DNA from: Cupriavidus oxalaticus
GTDB taxonomy: Bacteria > Pseudomonadota > Gammaproteobacteria > Burkholderiales > Burkholderiaceae
Assembly: GCF_004768545.1 (NCBI RefSeq)
Contig: NZ_CP038637.1
Coordinates: 1-64,000 of the forward strand
Direction: 5' to 3'
Length of the DNA: 64,000 nucleotides
The notes under the pieces are model-generated. The model was not told the DNA's origin. It was given only the letters and a program-made list of their open reading frames with translations, and ran no database searches. Shown in pieces: positions 17,817 to 26,044 of this stretch (its first letter is position 1; every line of letters begins with the position of its first letter). The translations under genes and the position numbers were made by a program.

Positions 17817-17841
17817 GCCACACGCCAGCCTGGCGTGTGGC
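17817..17841. terminator. Perfect hairpin between convergent genes
   Basis: Two 12-bp arms (17817-17828 and 17830-17841; left arm GCCACACGCCAG) flank one C. It lies between the converging zeta-toxin and DUF3800 genes and could end transcription from both sides, although no T run is present on either side. Confidence 0.5.
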
Positions 17842-17851
17842 CATCCCTGCT

Positions 17852-18853
17852 TCACCGATCCAGCATTGATTTTGCTGCCGCGCCCATTCGGCGAATCAAT
17901 CTTGCCTTGTCGTCGGCAACGCGGCCCTTCGCGTCCAGGCTACCGAGGCGTACTACGGGCTGCCCCTTGGGGGGCTGTACAAAATTAGCGCCCAAGAGTA
18001 ACGAGATTCGGTCGGGGTCGCTGAATCCGCCACGGAGAAGGCGAGAGAGCCCGCTGGCAAGTAGATCCGCCACCTGGACGCCGGCCAGCTTTGCAGAATC
18101 AACAAGTTGGAAGTCCTCACCGACGATCTTGCCGACGTTCACGTCTGCGTCTGGTACGTCGATGCCATAGTCGGTCTTCAGGTACGTAGGTGCTTCACCT
18201 GGGGGATATCGGAATCGCTCGAAATGTCGATAATCTGCACCCTGCAGGGAAAACATTGGCTCCGCAAGGCTTGCTGTTTGCAGCATGGCTGGCAAAACGT
18301 CTCGAAACACTTCTTCGTATTCAGTTGGGGCGCTCGCCTTCTGGTCCACGCGCCATCGAAAATTTCCCAATGACGGAGGGTTGCGCTGGACGAAGTAGAG
18401 CAGCCCATACGAAAGAATCTGATGAAACAGCTTCACTTGGCAGATTAGCTGCGTGTACAACTGAGGCTTGAGCGCTCCAATTCTGCCAGACAGGTTCGCT
18501 AAAAGTTGGCGTCCTTCCTCGAACCTCATCTTATCCCGCGAACTGAGGATCGCCGCGGCCTGCAAGTCGCGGTGATGCTCAATGGCTTCGCGGCGGTGCA
18601 ATCCAACATCGACCGCGACCGCGAATGCGGCCCCTTCCAGCTTGCTTAACCGCTGGAGAAACAAGGCGTACTGTTCCTCCGTGAGATGCTTAAGCTTCGT
18701 TTCAGCCCCACCTCTTAGTTTCCGAAGGTCCCGAATTAGCGTCTCAATCTGCCGTCTGCAATACTCTGGCGCCGCGTAGGCGGCGACGATGCACCATGAG
18801 TCGCGGTCGGTCGCGTATGTAAATGTTCCCGATTCGTCGATGAAGATATGCAT
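17852..18853 (-). CDS. DUF3800 domain protein
   Basis: 333 aa when started at MHIFIDESGTF, the standard N-terminus of DUF3800 proteins; the open frame continues upstream to 19045 with unlikely sequence. The conserved Asp/Glu-Ser-Gly in FIDESGTF and the late block VQVADLLASGLSRLLRG fit the family, which has an RNase H-like fold with probable nuclease activity. Such genes often lie on mobile elements beside defence or toxin genes, as here. The upstream region carries a promoter-like element facing the other way. A substrate cannot be named. Confidence 0.75.
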   Translation of the reverse strand: MHIFIDESGTFTYATDRDSWCIVAAYAAPEYCRRQIETLIRDLRKLRGGAETKLKHLTEEQYALFLQRLSKLEGAAFAVAVDVGLHRREAIEHHRDLQAAAILSSRDKMRFEEGRQLLANLSGRIGALKPQLYTQLICQVKLFHQILSYGLLYFVQRNPPSLGNFRWRVDQKASAPTEYEEVFRDVLPAMLQTASLAEPMFSLQGADYRHFERFRYPPGEAPTYLKTDYGIDVPDADVNVGKIVGEDFQLVDSAKLAGVQVADLLASGLSRLLRGGFSDPDRISLLLGANFVQPPKGQPVVRLGSLDAKGRVADDKARLIRRMGAAAKSMLDR

Positions 18854-19023
18854 GCCTTTGGGCGGCAAGCACTGGTCTACACGGACGGTTAGGATTCGGA
18901 GCCCGCCTGAGTCGGATACGCATGCCCGCCTTAAACGGTTGGGTTCTGGGGAGGATATCCCGAATCTAGGACGTGGGCTGCAGGAAATTCCGGTGCGTGT
19001 GAGCGTGCAAACGGACTGCCAAC

Positions 19024-19052
19024 TTGACGTAGTGTACAAGTACACGGAGAAT
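19024..19052 (+). promoter_or_regulatory. Promoter with GTGTAC-AA-GTACAC operator
   Basis: TTGACG (19024-19029) and GAGAAT (19047-19052) are spaced 17 bp. Between them is a perfect inverted repeat, GTGTAC (19032-19037) and GTACAC (19040-19045), separated by AA. A repressor here would block polymerase. The same repeat occurs at 42337-42350. Nothing else was recognised in the gene-free stretch 18854-19191. Confidence 0.55.
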
Positions 19053-19191
19053 TCTAACGATAATCCGAGGGCAGCGGAAGCGCTGCCAGTAAGCCGCGGA
19101 GTCTCAGCCGGGCCAGCGCATATAACCGTTCACCTGGTCGCGCTGTTCGCCTGCGACGCGCGGCCAAGTCAACTATGAGGAGGGGGTACTG

Positions 19192-19674
19192 TTGACCCGA
19201 AGACACGTGCAAGGCCGCGGCATGGAGATTGACCGCAAGCCGACGAGACATATGTTCCTGCAGGTGTTGACGAGGTTGCAGGATCTGATCGGGCAAGCCG
19301 AGAACGCCGTCTTGAACGACCGCGACCGATTCTCTATGGATAAGGCAGTGGTGGCGCTGCGGGAAGCTCATGAGTTGTGCATCCAGGCGCGCTCCTTCGA
19401 CCCGCCGACCGACATGGTGCCGCAGGCCTCGCAAGCGTCAACTTTGCCGATAAATGAGCCTCGGAATCGGGAGCGTATGCGAGAGTTGTGCGGTATCGCA
19501 GGTTCTCAATCGGAAGCAGCTCGGCTTATCACCAAGCATACACACCGGCCTTGTAGCACCGACGCAGTGAAATCGTGGACCTGTGACGCTACCTCAGCAC
19601 GCGCACGAGTGTGCCAGGACTGGGCCGTAGAGGCGCTGGAGGGGGAGTTGAGGAAACTCAGGTTGCTACCTTGA
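19192..19674 (+). CDS. Small putative DNA-binding protein
   Basis: 160 aa from a TTG start placed six bases behind GAGGAGGGGG; ATG 19222 is the alternative. The first half is a helical bundle (MFLQVLTRLQDLIGQAENA). The second half, RMRELCGIAGSQSEAARLIT followed by CSTDAVKSWTC, resembles a helix-turn-helix as used by small phage or plasmid regulators. It is transcribed from the promoter with the GTGTAC operator and may bind it, but this is a guess. Confidence 0.6.
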   Translation: MTRRHVQGRGMEIDRKPTRHMFLQVLTRLQDLIGQAENAVLNDRDRFSMDKAVVALREAHELCIQARSFDPPTDMVPQASQASTLPINEPRNRERMRELCGIAGSQSEAARLITKHTHRPCSTDAVKSWTCDATSARARVCQDWAVEALEGELRKLRLLP

Positions 19675-19761
19675 GTTGTAATCGTTTGGCGGTGCCCCGA
19701 GAGGGGGGTAAACAATTGCTGAACGCATCCGATATACCGTGCTGTCGATAAGGAGGATCAC

Positions 19762-20049
19762 ATGAAGCAGTATCCCGATACTGAAAAGACGTATGGCATC
19801 GTCGTTACGGACGCAACCGGCAACGAGGAGTTAAACGAGAAGCGCGCCATTCTTGAAAGGGCGGATCCGGACAACATCGTGTTTCTGTCGGTGATTCCTC
19901 ACGACGTCACGGCGAGGGCTGACTGGAAGGAAATCAAGTCAGCTTTCTCTGCATTCCCGCGCCGCGGCGTCGATGTTGAATCGGTCACTGCGGACCAGAT
20001 CGAGCACCTGGCGAAGAAGATCTCCGTCTTGGCCGTTGGCCGCAGGTAA
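19762..20049 (+). CDS. Small hypothetical protein
   Basis: 95 aa behind a very strong ribosome-binding site (AAGGAGG). The alternating pattern (YGIVVTDATG, NIVFLSVIP, ISVLAVGRR) suggests a small alpha/beta fold. There is no signal peptide. The next gene begins directly at the stop (TAAGTG), so both are probably translated together. No family was recognised. Confidence 0.6.
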   Translation: MKQYPDTEKTYGIVVTDATGNEELNEKRAILERADPDNIVFLSVIPHDVTARADWKEIKSAFSAFPRRGVDVESVTADQIEHLAKKISVLAVGRR

Positions 20050-20319
20050 GTGAGCGACGACCATAGGATGGCAACGAGTCGCATCGTTCGCGCGCTCGCA
20101 GGTCGGATACCCCTTTCGAAGGGCGGCCGTGTGTTTTGGTTCTCTTATGGCTTTCTCGTGGCCGGCATGCTGCTATCCTGGATTGCGGCTGAGCTGGCAT
20201 TCGATGCAGGGGATGTGCGGATGGCCTACAGGTGGTACTACGCGGGGTATGGATCCTTCGCTGCAGCAGCGCTGCTCGCAGCATTAGGGTCGTTTTTCTA
20301 CCTCCGGCGTTCGCACTAA
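20050..20319 (+). CDS. Small two-helix membrane protein
   Basis: 89 aa from GTG 20050; ATG 20068 is possible. Two membrane segments are clear, FWFSYGFLVAGMLLSWIAAE and GSFAAAALLAALGSFFYL, separated by a short loop with charged residues. A strong terminator follows. It pairs with the 19762 gene as a two-gene unit. Its function is unknown; small membrane proteins of this kind on plasmids sometimes act in exclusion or toxin systems. Confidence 0.6.
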   Translation: MSDDHRMATSRIVRALAGRIPLSKGGRVFWFSYGFLVAGMLLSWIAAELAFDAGDVRMAYRWYYAGYGSFAAAALLAALGSFFYLRRSH

Positions 20320-20346
20320 GAGGCAGACATCAAGCTCCAAGACCGA

Positions 20347-20369
20347 GCCGCCGGAAGGCGGCCTTTTTG
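20347..20369 (+). terminator. Rho-independent terminator
   Basis: GCCGCC and GGCGGC form a perfect stem with a GGAA loop, followed by CTTTTT. It ends the 19762-20319 unit. Confidence 0.85.
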
Positions 20370-20508
20370 TCTGCTAAAGTCACGGCCACAGCGAAAGGAA
20401 TCTGGCTGTCTACCTGCCGCTGGCTTGCGGAAGTTCAGCGAAGCCATGGTGGCACCACGGGTAGCCATTGAAGCGGTCGGGACACCGCGACAAAAACCGG
20501 AGCATGCC

Positions 20509-21180
20509 ATGTGCGTGAATTACGTGCCTGTCCAGCGTCAGTTGTTGCGTGATGTGTTTGGCGTCGAGCCACCTGCGGACGAATGGCGAGTCGAAACATG
20601 GAAGGACTATGCCGCTCCTATCGTCGTGGCCGATTCCGATGGAAGTCGGGATTGTAGGCTTGCCACGTTTGGCATGGTTCCCCGCTGGCGTATCAACGAG
20701 GGCATGAAAGTGTTCGACACCATGAACGCCAGGTCGGAAACGGTGGGGCAGAAGAGATCCTTCTCTGGTGCATGGAACAAGGGGCATTTCTGCCTGATCC
20801 CCGCGACCGCGGTGTACGAACCCAACTACGAGTCTGGAGCGAAGTCTGTACGCTACAAGATCTACCCTAGGGAAAGTCAGGCCTTTGGAATCGCGGGACT
20901 CTGGCGAGACTGGCCGGACGGAACGCATTCATTCGCCATGCTGACGGTGAACGCGGATAACCATCCGGTGATGAACCGCATGCACAAGCCTGGTAGTGAG
21001 AAGCGCGGAGTCGTGATGCTTCCGTCTGAAGAATGGGACGATTGGCTGACATGCCGAGATGCTGAGAAGGCCCGGGCATTCCTACGATTGTTGCCCGATG
21101 GCGCTATGCTGACCGAGCCCGCTCCAATGGCACCTCGGAAGGCAGAAATCAATTCGCGGATGGATGGCCTGCAGGACTAG
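20509..21180 (+). CDS. SRAP (YedK/HMCES) family ssDNA abasic-site protein
   Basis: 223 aa from ATG 20509, where GGAG lies six bases upstream and the product begins Met-Cys. Cys2 is the residue that crosslinks to abasic sites. Other family residues are present: Asn in DTMNARSETV, Glu in CLIPATAVYEP (usually followed by Trp, here Pro), and His in MNRMHKPGSEKRGVVMLP. SRAP proteins shield abasic sites in single-stranded DNA by forming a thiazolidine adduct. On a conjugative element this could protect the transferred strand. The next gene begins eight bases later. Confidence 0.85.
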   Translation: MCVNYVPVQRQLLRDVFGVEPPADEWRVETWKDYAAPIVVADSDGSRDCRLATFGMVPRWRINEGMKVFDTMNARSETVGQKRSFSGAWNKGHFCLIPATAVYEPNYESGAKSVRYKIYPRESQAFGIAGLWRDWPDGTHSFAMLTVNADNHPVMNRMHKPGSEKRGVVMLPSEEWDDWLTCRDAEKARAFLRLLPDGAMLTEPAPMAPRKAEINSRMDGLQD

Positions 21181-21187
21181 ACACAAC

Positions 21188-22549
21188 ATGGATAACACAA
21201 CAACAGAGTTGGTGACACGCCCTCTCGCCGTTCCGCCTCACAGTCTGGACGACATTTCCAGGCCGTTTGCCGGAGACTTGTTGCAACGGAAGGCTCTTGC
21301 ACGGCGGCTCACCAACTACATTGATCGGCTGGCATGCGGGGCCGTGTTGGCTATTGACGCTCCGTGGGGAGAAGGAAAGTCATGGTTCGCACGGCACTGG
21401 TGTGCCGATCTAGAGAAAGCCGGCTACCGGGTTGGAATGATTGATGCGTTCCAGCAGGACTATGTCGAGGATCCATTTTTTCTACTCGTCGGCGAAATCC
21501 GCGAGGTATGCCAGGAAGACAAGCATTTGGCAAATCGCCTCGCCGATAAGGCCGCGGCGGTTGCCGGCGCGATACTCCCTACTGGATTCAAGCTAGTCTT
21601 GAATGCCGGCGGGAAATGGCTACTAGGCACGACCGATGTGGTAGATCAAGTACGGGATGCCGCTGATGCGGCTGTAGAGAAGAGTGCCGAGTTTGTGCAG
21701 GAGTGGGCCAAGCAGAAGTTGGAGGCCTACGCCGCTGAGCAGGAAACGGTGCGGGCTTTCCGCGCGGAAGTTCAGAAGTTTGCCGCGGCCAAAGATAAGC
21801 CAGTGGTTATCTTCGTGGACGAGCTGGATCGCTGCAGACCCGAGTTCGCCGTGCGCTTGATCGAACGCACCAAACACTTCTTCGATGTGCCCAATCTAGT
21901 GTTTGTCCTGGTCATGAACCGGGGCCAGTTGGAAAACGCGATCTGTGGCGTCTACGGGCCCAAGACTGATGCTGCAGCTTACTTGGGTAAATTCCTGAAT
22001 CTTTCGCTCAGCCTTCCTAAGTCGCGCAACAGCGATGTAGGTCCTGAGGCAATGATGACGAAGTATGTCAAAGCCACGCTCAAGCGCTATGGCGAGGATC
22101 AGTCTCCGGGCTGGTTCGGCGCTACGTTACCCGCCAGCGCTCAACTCTTCGACTTGTCGTTGCGAGACATTGAGCGCGCGTGCGCGTTACGTTTTCTGAG
22201 CGACATGGAATGCGACGGACTTCTTGCATGCCTTGTCTCAATACGGATCAAGAAGCCTGAAGTATTCAATGCGCTGAAACGCGGCAATAACGCTGGGTTC
22301 AAAGCCTTCTTTGACGCATTGGAAGAGCGGCGGCAAATGGGGCTGTGGGGTAGCGACGGACCTATTACAAGGTATCTGAATGCTCTGCTAGCGCTTGCCA
22401 GGCTTGCTGCAGGCATGGGTGGCAATTCGGAGCGGGAGTCGCTTATGCAGGAGCGACAACTGCTTTTCGCTGAAGATTTTTCTTCATCGGACGATCCGGT
22501 CCTATTGCTAGTGCGAGCTGTCCGCTCCCTTGACCTAGAAGTGGAGTAG
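21188..22549 (+). CDS. KAP family P-loop NTPase
   Basis: 453 aa from ATG 21188. Walker A is APWGEGKSWFAR near residue 55 and Walker B VVIFVDELDRCRPEFAV near 205. The spacing and the D-E-L-D-R-C-R-P signature are typical of KAP NTPases. A hydrophobic insert between them (AAAVAGAILPTGFKLVLNAG) may contact the membrane, as in other members. Family members include the phage-exclusion protein PifA of plasmid F. Its position in a cargo segment beside SRAP and DUF3800 genes would fit a defence or exclusion role, which is not proven. Confidence 0.8.
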   Translation: MDNTTTELVTRPLAVPPHSLDDISRPFAGDLLQRKALARRLTNYIDRLACGAVLAIDAPWGEGKSWFARHWCADLEKAGYRVGMIDAFQQDYVEDPFFLLVGEIREVCQEDKHLANRLADKAAAVAGAILPTGFKLVLNAGGKWLLGTTDVVDQVRDAADAAVEKSAEFVQEWAKQKLEAYAAEQETVRAFRAEVQKFAAAKDKPVVIFVDELDRCRPEFAVRLIERTKHFFDVPNLVFVLVMNRGQLENAICGVYGPKTDAAAYLGKFLNLSLSLPKSRNSDVGPEAMMTKYVKATLKRYGEDQSPGWFGATLPASAQLFDLSLRDIERACALRFLSDMECDGLLACLVSIRIKKPEVFNALKRGNNAGFKAFFDALEERRQMGLWGSDGPITRYLNALLALARLAAGMGGNSERESLMQERQLLFAEDFSSSDDPVLLLVRAVRSLDLEVE

Positions 22550-22638
22550 TGGACAACAAGCGACCGGAACGATTTCGAGGGCGAAGCACGTTTCGGTCCA
22601 AGGGGCTGACAGCCCCATAACCTACCTTAACAAGCAAA

Positions 22639-22908
22639 ATGACACTCGACGTACACCACCCTCTCTTGCCGGGGCATGTGGCCACCCTATTGCAGCAGCT
22701 TTTTCGTCTGGGATACAAAGATGCGGGCGCTTTGTACCACTTGACTCCAGCGGATCAGCGCAAAGCTGGGCTAATGGCGCAGCAAATCCGATCCCTGATG
22801 CATTCGCAGATTCCAGGAACGACAACACCCATAGTGGGGAGCTACGGCCTCCAGGGGCCGAATCGCGATCACCTTCATTTCGCCCTTAACGTTTCGCTTG
22901 TGGATTGA
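22639..22908 (+). CDS. Small hypothetical protein
   Basis: 89 aa, lying 90 bp after the KAP gene; a GGGGCT-GAC-AGCCCC hairpin (22602-22616) sits in between. It is soluble and helical at first (HVATLLQQLFRLGYKDAGAL). No motif was recognised. Converging with the minus-strand operon, it ends at a small hairpin. Confidence 0.5.
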   Translation: MTLDVHHPLLPGHVATLLQQLFRLGYKDAGALYHLTPADQRKAGLMAQQIRSLMHSQIPGTTTPIVGSYGLQGPNRDHLHFALNVSLVD

Positions 22909-22925
22909 AGTGGCGCCCAGCCACT
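22909..22925. terminator. Small hairpin between convergent genes
   Basis: AGTGGC and GCCACT pair around GCCCA. There is no T run. It is a possible weak bidirectional terminator overlapping the ends of both transcription units. Confidence 0.3.
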
Positions 22926-22926
22926 C

Positions 22927-23661
22927 CTACATCCTCAGCTTGGCGGGGCGGGGGCCTGACGCCGGGGAGAACTGAACTTCGCTCGCCAGCGCGACTTCCC
23001 AGGCGGGGGCTATTGCTGCTAGTTGCCGTAACTTCTCACTGGGCTGCGTGAACAGTGCCGCGAATACGCGGCATTGCTCTGCTTCCTCTCTACCAGGATT
23101 CGATACTGCGGCTACCGGCCCCCCGCCGCATCTTTGCCAGGTATGCGGCATGGCCACCGCGGCGAAGAACTGCTCTGCCTGCGTCAACTCGCGCTGCAGT
23201 GCCATCTCCACCAACTGGACGGCGTCAGCGTCCGCAATCGGCTGGGTCCACGGTGACAGCATCGTGATCGGGTCCGGGGATAGAAGGATCCGGGGTGTTA
23301 CATCGAAAGTCACCCCGATATGCAGGCGGCGGTATCCATCTTCGTTTTCCACCTGACTCATGACGAGATCCCCGCGCTGCAGGAACAGGATCTGCTCTCT
23401 GTAGTTCTGCACCACTGGCTCGTGTTCCAGGCGTTGCCCGTGTGGAATTCCGCTGGTCCGAGCAGTTGACAAGATCGCGTCGTCGGACGTGAGAACCAGG
23501 GGAAACGTGTTTTCGAGAGCGGACCGCGGAGCCTTACCGGTGCGGGCCTGCAGAATTCGCATTGCACCGATGTATTTGTCGACCGGCGTAGTCGTGGAGA
23601 TCTCCCCGACGAGATCTCCATTGGGCGACGAGTAGAGGTGCACAGAGCGGGGAGGGAGCAT
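22927..23661 (-). CDS. Hypothetical protein with KLRM tail
   Basis: 244 aa with a beta-rich first half (VHLYSSPNGDLVGEISTTTP) and a helical second half. A segment with Cys and His (MPHTWQRCGGG) might bind metal but is too sparse to call. It ends in a low-complexity stretch and PRPAKLRM, a clear member of the shared tail group. Last of three genes behind operator site 3. No family was recognised. Confidence 0.65.
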   Translation of the reverse strand: MLPPRSVHLYSSPNGDLVGEISTTTPVDKYIGAMRILQARTGKAPRSALENTFPLVLTSDDAILSTARTSGIPHGQRLEHEPVVQNYREQILFLQRGDLVMSQVENEDGYRRLHIGVTFDVTPRILLSPDPITMLSPWTQPIADADAVQLVEMALQRELTQAEQFFAAVAMPHTWQRCGGGPVAAVSNPGREEAEQCRVFAALFTQPSEKLRQLAAIAPAWEVALASEVQFSPASGPRPAKLRM

Positions 23662-23675
23662 TCGGTACCTGGTGA

Positions 23676-24170
23676 CTAGATGCGAGGCCGCGATGCGCGC
23701 GGGCCAAAGTCAGCGTCGGCCTCGCGGGCGATCTGCTGGACCTTCACCGGATCTTGGCCGGTCGTCAGTATGTGATAGTCCAGTTTCAAAGCTTCGATCT
23801 TAGTGCGCTCCTGCTTGTACTCCTTGCGCAGCCCGTCTACTTCCCTCGCCGTTGACGCATTGAGCATTTCAAGCTTGATATCTTGTGCCCGCTCTTCCGC
23901 CGCCAGTAGCTTCAGGTGCGTGTCGTAGAGGCTTCGCTGTGTTTGCCAGCTCTCTGCCATATTTCCCACGTACAGCTTGGCGGGGTCATAGTCGTTGCTC
24001 CCAACGCCGAAGGCCACTGCGCCGCTAAGCGCCACCACAGTCGCACCAACATATGCCTGTCGCTTCAGTTTGTCATGAAGTCGTAGTGCGCGAGGTGTCA
24101 GGTCAAAGTTGCGAACAAGGTGTTGATCCTCGGCGAGGATCTTTTGCTGCAGCCGTTGCAATGCACGCAT
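23676..24170 (-). CDS. Membrane-anchored coiled-coil protein with RPRI tail
   Basis: 164 aa. One membrane helix lies near residues 40-58 (AYVGATVVALSGAVAFGVG), with a basic N-terminal side, followed by a long charged coiled coil to about 145 (LKLLAAEERAQDIKLEMLN). The last residues, PRASRPRI, match the shared tail with Ile instead of Met. It probably sits in the inner membrane with the coil in the periplasm or cytoplasm. It lies 14 bp from both neighbours. Function unknown. Confidence 0.65.
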   Translation of the reverse strand: MRALQRLQQKILAEDQHLVRNFDLTPRALRLHDKLKRQAYVGATVVALSGAVAFGVGSNDYDPAKLYVGNMAESWQTQRSLYDTHLKLLAAEERAQDIKLEMLNASTAREVDGLRKEYKQERTKIEALKLDYHILTTGQDPVKVQQIAREADADFGPRASRPRI

Positions 24171-24184
24171 GGCGATCCTCCGAC

Positions 24185-24586
24185 TCAGTGAGCGAGAAAC
24201 TCGCGGATGTGTGCAAGTCGCCTGTTGAAGACTGCGTCCGGAATGCTCTTCTTATCCCGGAAGGCGTCGTCTTCGGTATCTGCCTCCGCCTTGACGATGG
24301 AGAGAGCGAGATCTCGCAGGGCCGGGGCATGTCTTGCATCCGAAAGCGATTTCTCGATCTCGGCCTGGAGCTTGGCGTCGCCAGACGGCATCACGATTTT
24401 TGCAGCGAGCAGCGCGCGCGCCGTCGAAGTGGTGACTCGATGCACCAGGTCGGTCCGCCGCAAGATTTCGGCACGGGAATGCGTCTCGTAGACGAAGCCG
24501 CTAAGCTTGGGACCGAGCTGCGGGTCGAGAGCGATGAGAGCTTCCACCACATCATGCGTTTCGGGGTCCGGCAACATGATTCGCAT
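24185..24586 (-). CDS. Hypothetical protein, first gene of the operon
   Basis: 133 aa behind GGAG (minus strand). It is soluble and helical, with a segment TSTARALLAAKIVMPSGDAK and a charged C-terminal half. There is no tail of the RxRM type. Operator site 3 lies 25-44 bp upstream. No family was recognised. Confidence 0.6.
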   Translation of the reverse strand: MRIMLPDPETHDVVEALIALDPQLGPKLSGFVYETHSRAEILRRTDLVHRVTTSTARALLAAKIVMPSGDAKLQAEIEKSLSDARHAPALRDLALSIVKAEADTEDDAFRDKKSIPDAVFNRRLAHIREFLAH

Positions 24587-24610
24587 TTCTTGACTCCAGT
24601 AATTGGTTTA

Positions 24611-24630
24611 TGTATCGTAGCATCACTACG
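24611..24630. promoter_or_regulatory. Backbone operator site 3
   Basis: TGTATC-N8-ACTACG is a weaker copy of the 20-bp consensus between divergent genes. It is close to the minus-strand start (24586) and far from the plus-strand start (24820), so it most likely serves the minus operon. Confidence 0.5.
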
Positions 24631-24766
24631 GAAAATTATAGCGTATTCGTTCCCCCACGTTCGCCGTTGTTCTCCGTAGGGTTTCGCGTTTTCACGCACT
24701 GTTTTGGCGGCTCTCACTCCCCAGACCATGACCTGACCCGATTGGCTCTGCCTCGCTGCCTCCCAC

Positions 24767-24810
24767 GCCCCAAAGCGACGAAACCCTCGGCTTTGGGGCT
24801 TCTTTTTTTT
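24767..24810 (+). terminator. Terminator directly ahead of a gene (possible attenuator)
   Basis: GCCCCAAAG (24767-24775) and CTTTGGGGC (24791-24799) form a perfect 9-bp stem, followed by a run rich in T (24800-24810). The Shine-Dalgarno of the next gene starts at 24811. No plus-strand gene lies upstream, so it interrupts a leader rather than ending a gene. Confidence 0.75.
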
Positions 24811-24819
24811 GGAGTGGTC

Positions 24820-25092
24820 ATGAAACGACTGGACATCGATGTATCCAGCTCAGCAGAGGCCGAGTTGCTTGGCGGTTGCGTCAAGGTCATCAGCTATGAC
24901 CGCCGCGGCAACGTGACGGCGACGATCACGACCGAGAGTGCCGACAGCCTGGCAGATGCGCACCTTATGGCTGGTTTTCTCGAGCTGGAGCGCGCATCCC
25001 GGCTGCGAGGAGCCGTGTTCGAGCGCTACGAGATGGGCGGGCTGACGGTCATCCCGCGCTTTGTCACGTCTGGATCCGCACTGAACTCGTGA
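24820..25092 (+). CDS. Small hypothetical protein
   Basis: 90 aa from ATG 24820 with GGAG five bases upstream. It is short and alpha/beta (CVKVISYDRRGNVTATITTE) with no membrane segment. The stop overlaps the start of the next gene (GTGA). It lies directly behind a strong terminator hairpin, so expression may depend on read-through. No family was recognised. Confidence 0.6.
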   Translation: MKRLDIDVSSSAEAELLGGCVKVISYDRRGNVTATITTESADSLADAHLMAGFLELERASRLRGAVFERYEMGGLTVIPRFVTSGSALNS

Positions 25093-25541
25093 CCATCATG
25101 CTCATTCAGATCTCCGCTTCATGCTGGCGAGTAACCATCCCCGCGCCTCGAATTCCAGTGAAGGCTGTCCTGTTCAAGCCTGACATTGATGACCTGGTCG
25201 AGTGGCCCGTCATTCTGGTGAACGCGGGAAAGTTGCTTTCCTGCTGGGAGCGCGACAGCTACATCGTAGGCCCCGTAGGCCATTGGCCCAGCTCCAAACG
25301 GGCCGGCATCGAAGAGTTTCTCGATGAAAAGGGAGGGGCGATCAACGTCCCACGCGCTGGCATCCACATGCAGGAATTCCCCCGCTCCTGGTGGTCGCTC
25401 CGGCCCAAGACTCCTGCGCCCGTCGTCTCGTTTATCAACGGAAGGCACCGCACCCGGTATCTGATCGATGCCGGGGTGGACTGTGTCCCCATCCAGGTAC
25501 ACGCAAGTCAGTCCGCGCTCTTGCGCGAGATCTGCGCGTAG
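25089..25541 (+). CDS. GRHRT-motif protein, possible fertility-inhibition-like
   Basis: 150 aa from GTG 25089; ATG 25098 is possible. The C-terminal half contains VVSFINGRHRTRYLIDAG followed by VPIQV, a motif also found in the protein at 39503-39928 (FKAGRHRTVALSTLG). The motif resembles proteins annotated as plasmid fertility-inhibition factors and, more distantly, the ParB/sulfiredoxin fold (DGxHR). The N-terminal half is different in the two. The name is a weak resemblance recalled from annotation, and the role is unknown. Confidence 0.5.
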   Translation: MTIMLIQISASCWRVTIPAPRIPVKAVLFKPDIDDLVEWPVILVNAGKLLSCWERDSYIVGPVGHWPSSKRAGIEEFLDEKGGAINVPRAGIHMQEFPRSWWSLRPKTPAPVVSFINGRHRTRYLIDAGVDCVPIQVHASQSALLREICA

Positions 25542-25570
25542 CCGCGTATCGCTGGTCATCGGGAGTCTAT

Positions 25571-26044
25571 ATGTCCGAACAGAATGCCCCCATAACCCTG
25601 AGCCGGCGACTCGAGCTGGATTTGCATGCCGACGACTATGCGAGGCTCGAAAGAGCGGCGCAGGACGTGGGGCTCTCCATCGAGGAATACCTGTGCGTGG
25701 CCGCATCAAGATGGTTGGCCGAAGCACCGATGCCAGGCCAGTCGGTTCCATCGATGAAGCGGAAGCTGGAGTTGCTGATGCACCCGGACGACTACTCACT
25801 GGTCGAACGGGCTGCTCATGCTGTTGGCTACACCGTAGAAGAGTACAGCCGCCTGTCGCTCCATCTGCAGAGCAGGGGAATGATGGAGCGGCCTGTAACG
25901 CCATCCGTGATCGAGCGGCCAACTGGAATGGTCCAACAAGTAGCGTCCTGGCTCACTTCTTTCCCTGCCACGCCTGCCGCCACCCATGACCGCACGTTGC
26001 GCCGTATAGGAGAACGGAACAACGTGGGAGTCCCCCATGAGTAA
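25571..26044 (+). CDS. Tandem ribbon-helix-helix-like protein
   Basis: 157 aa from ATG 25571 (GGGAG five bases upstream). Two repeats are visible: RRLELDLHADDYARLERAAQ leading to SIEEYLCVAASRWL, and KRKLELLMHPDDYSLVERAA leading to TVEEYSRLSLHL. Each has the strand-helix-helix pattern of ribbon-helix-helix DNA-binding domains. A single chain with two units could act as a built-in dimer. A linker and basic tail follow. It may be a local repressor; no target is known. The next start overlaps its end. Confidence 0.6.
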   Translation: MSEQNAPITLSRRLELDLHADDYARLERAAQDVGLSIEEYLCVAASRWLAEAPMPGQSVPSMKRKLELLMHPDDYSLVERAAHAVGYTVEEYSRLSLHLQSRGMMERPVTPSVIERPTGMVQQVASWLTSFPATPAATHDRTLRRIGERNNVGVPHE

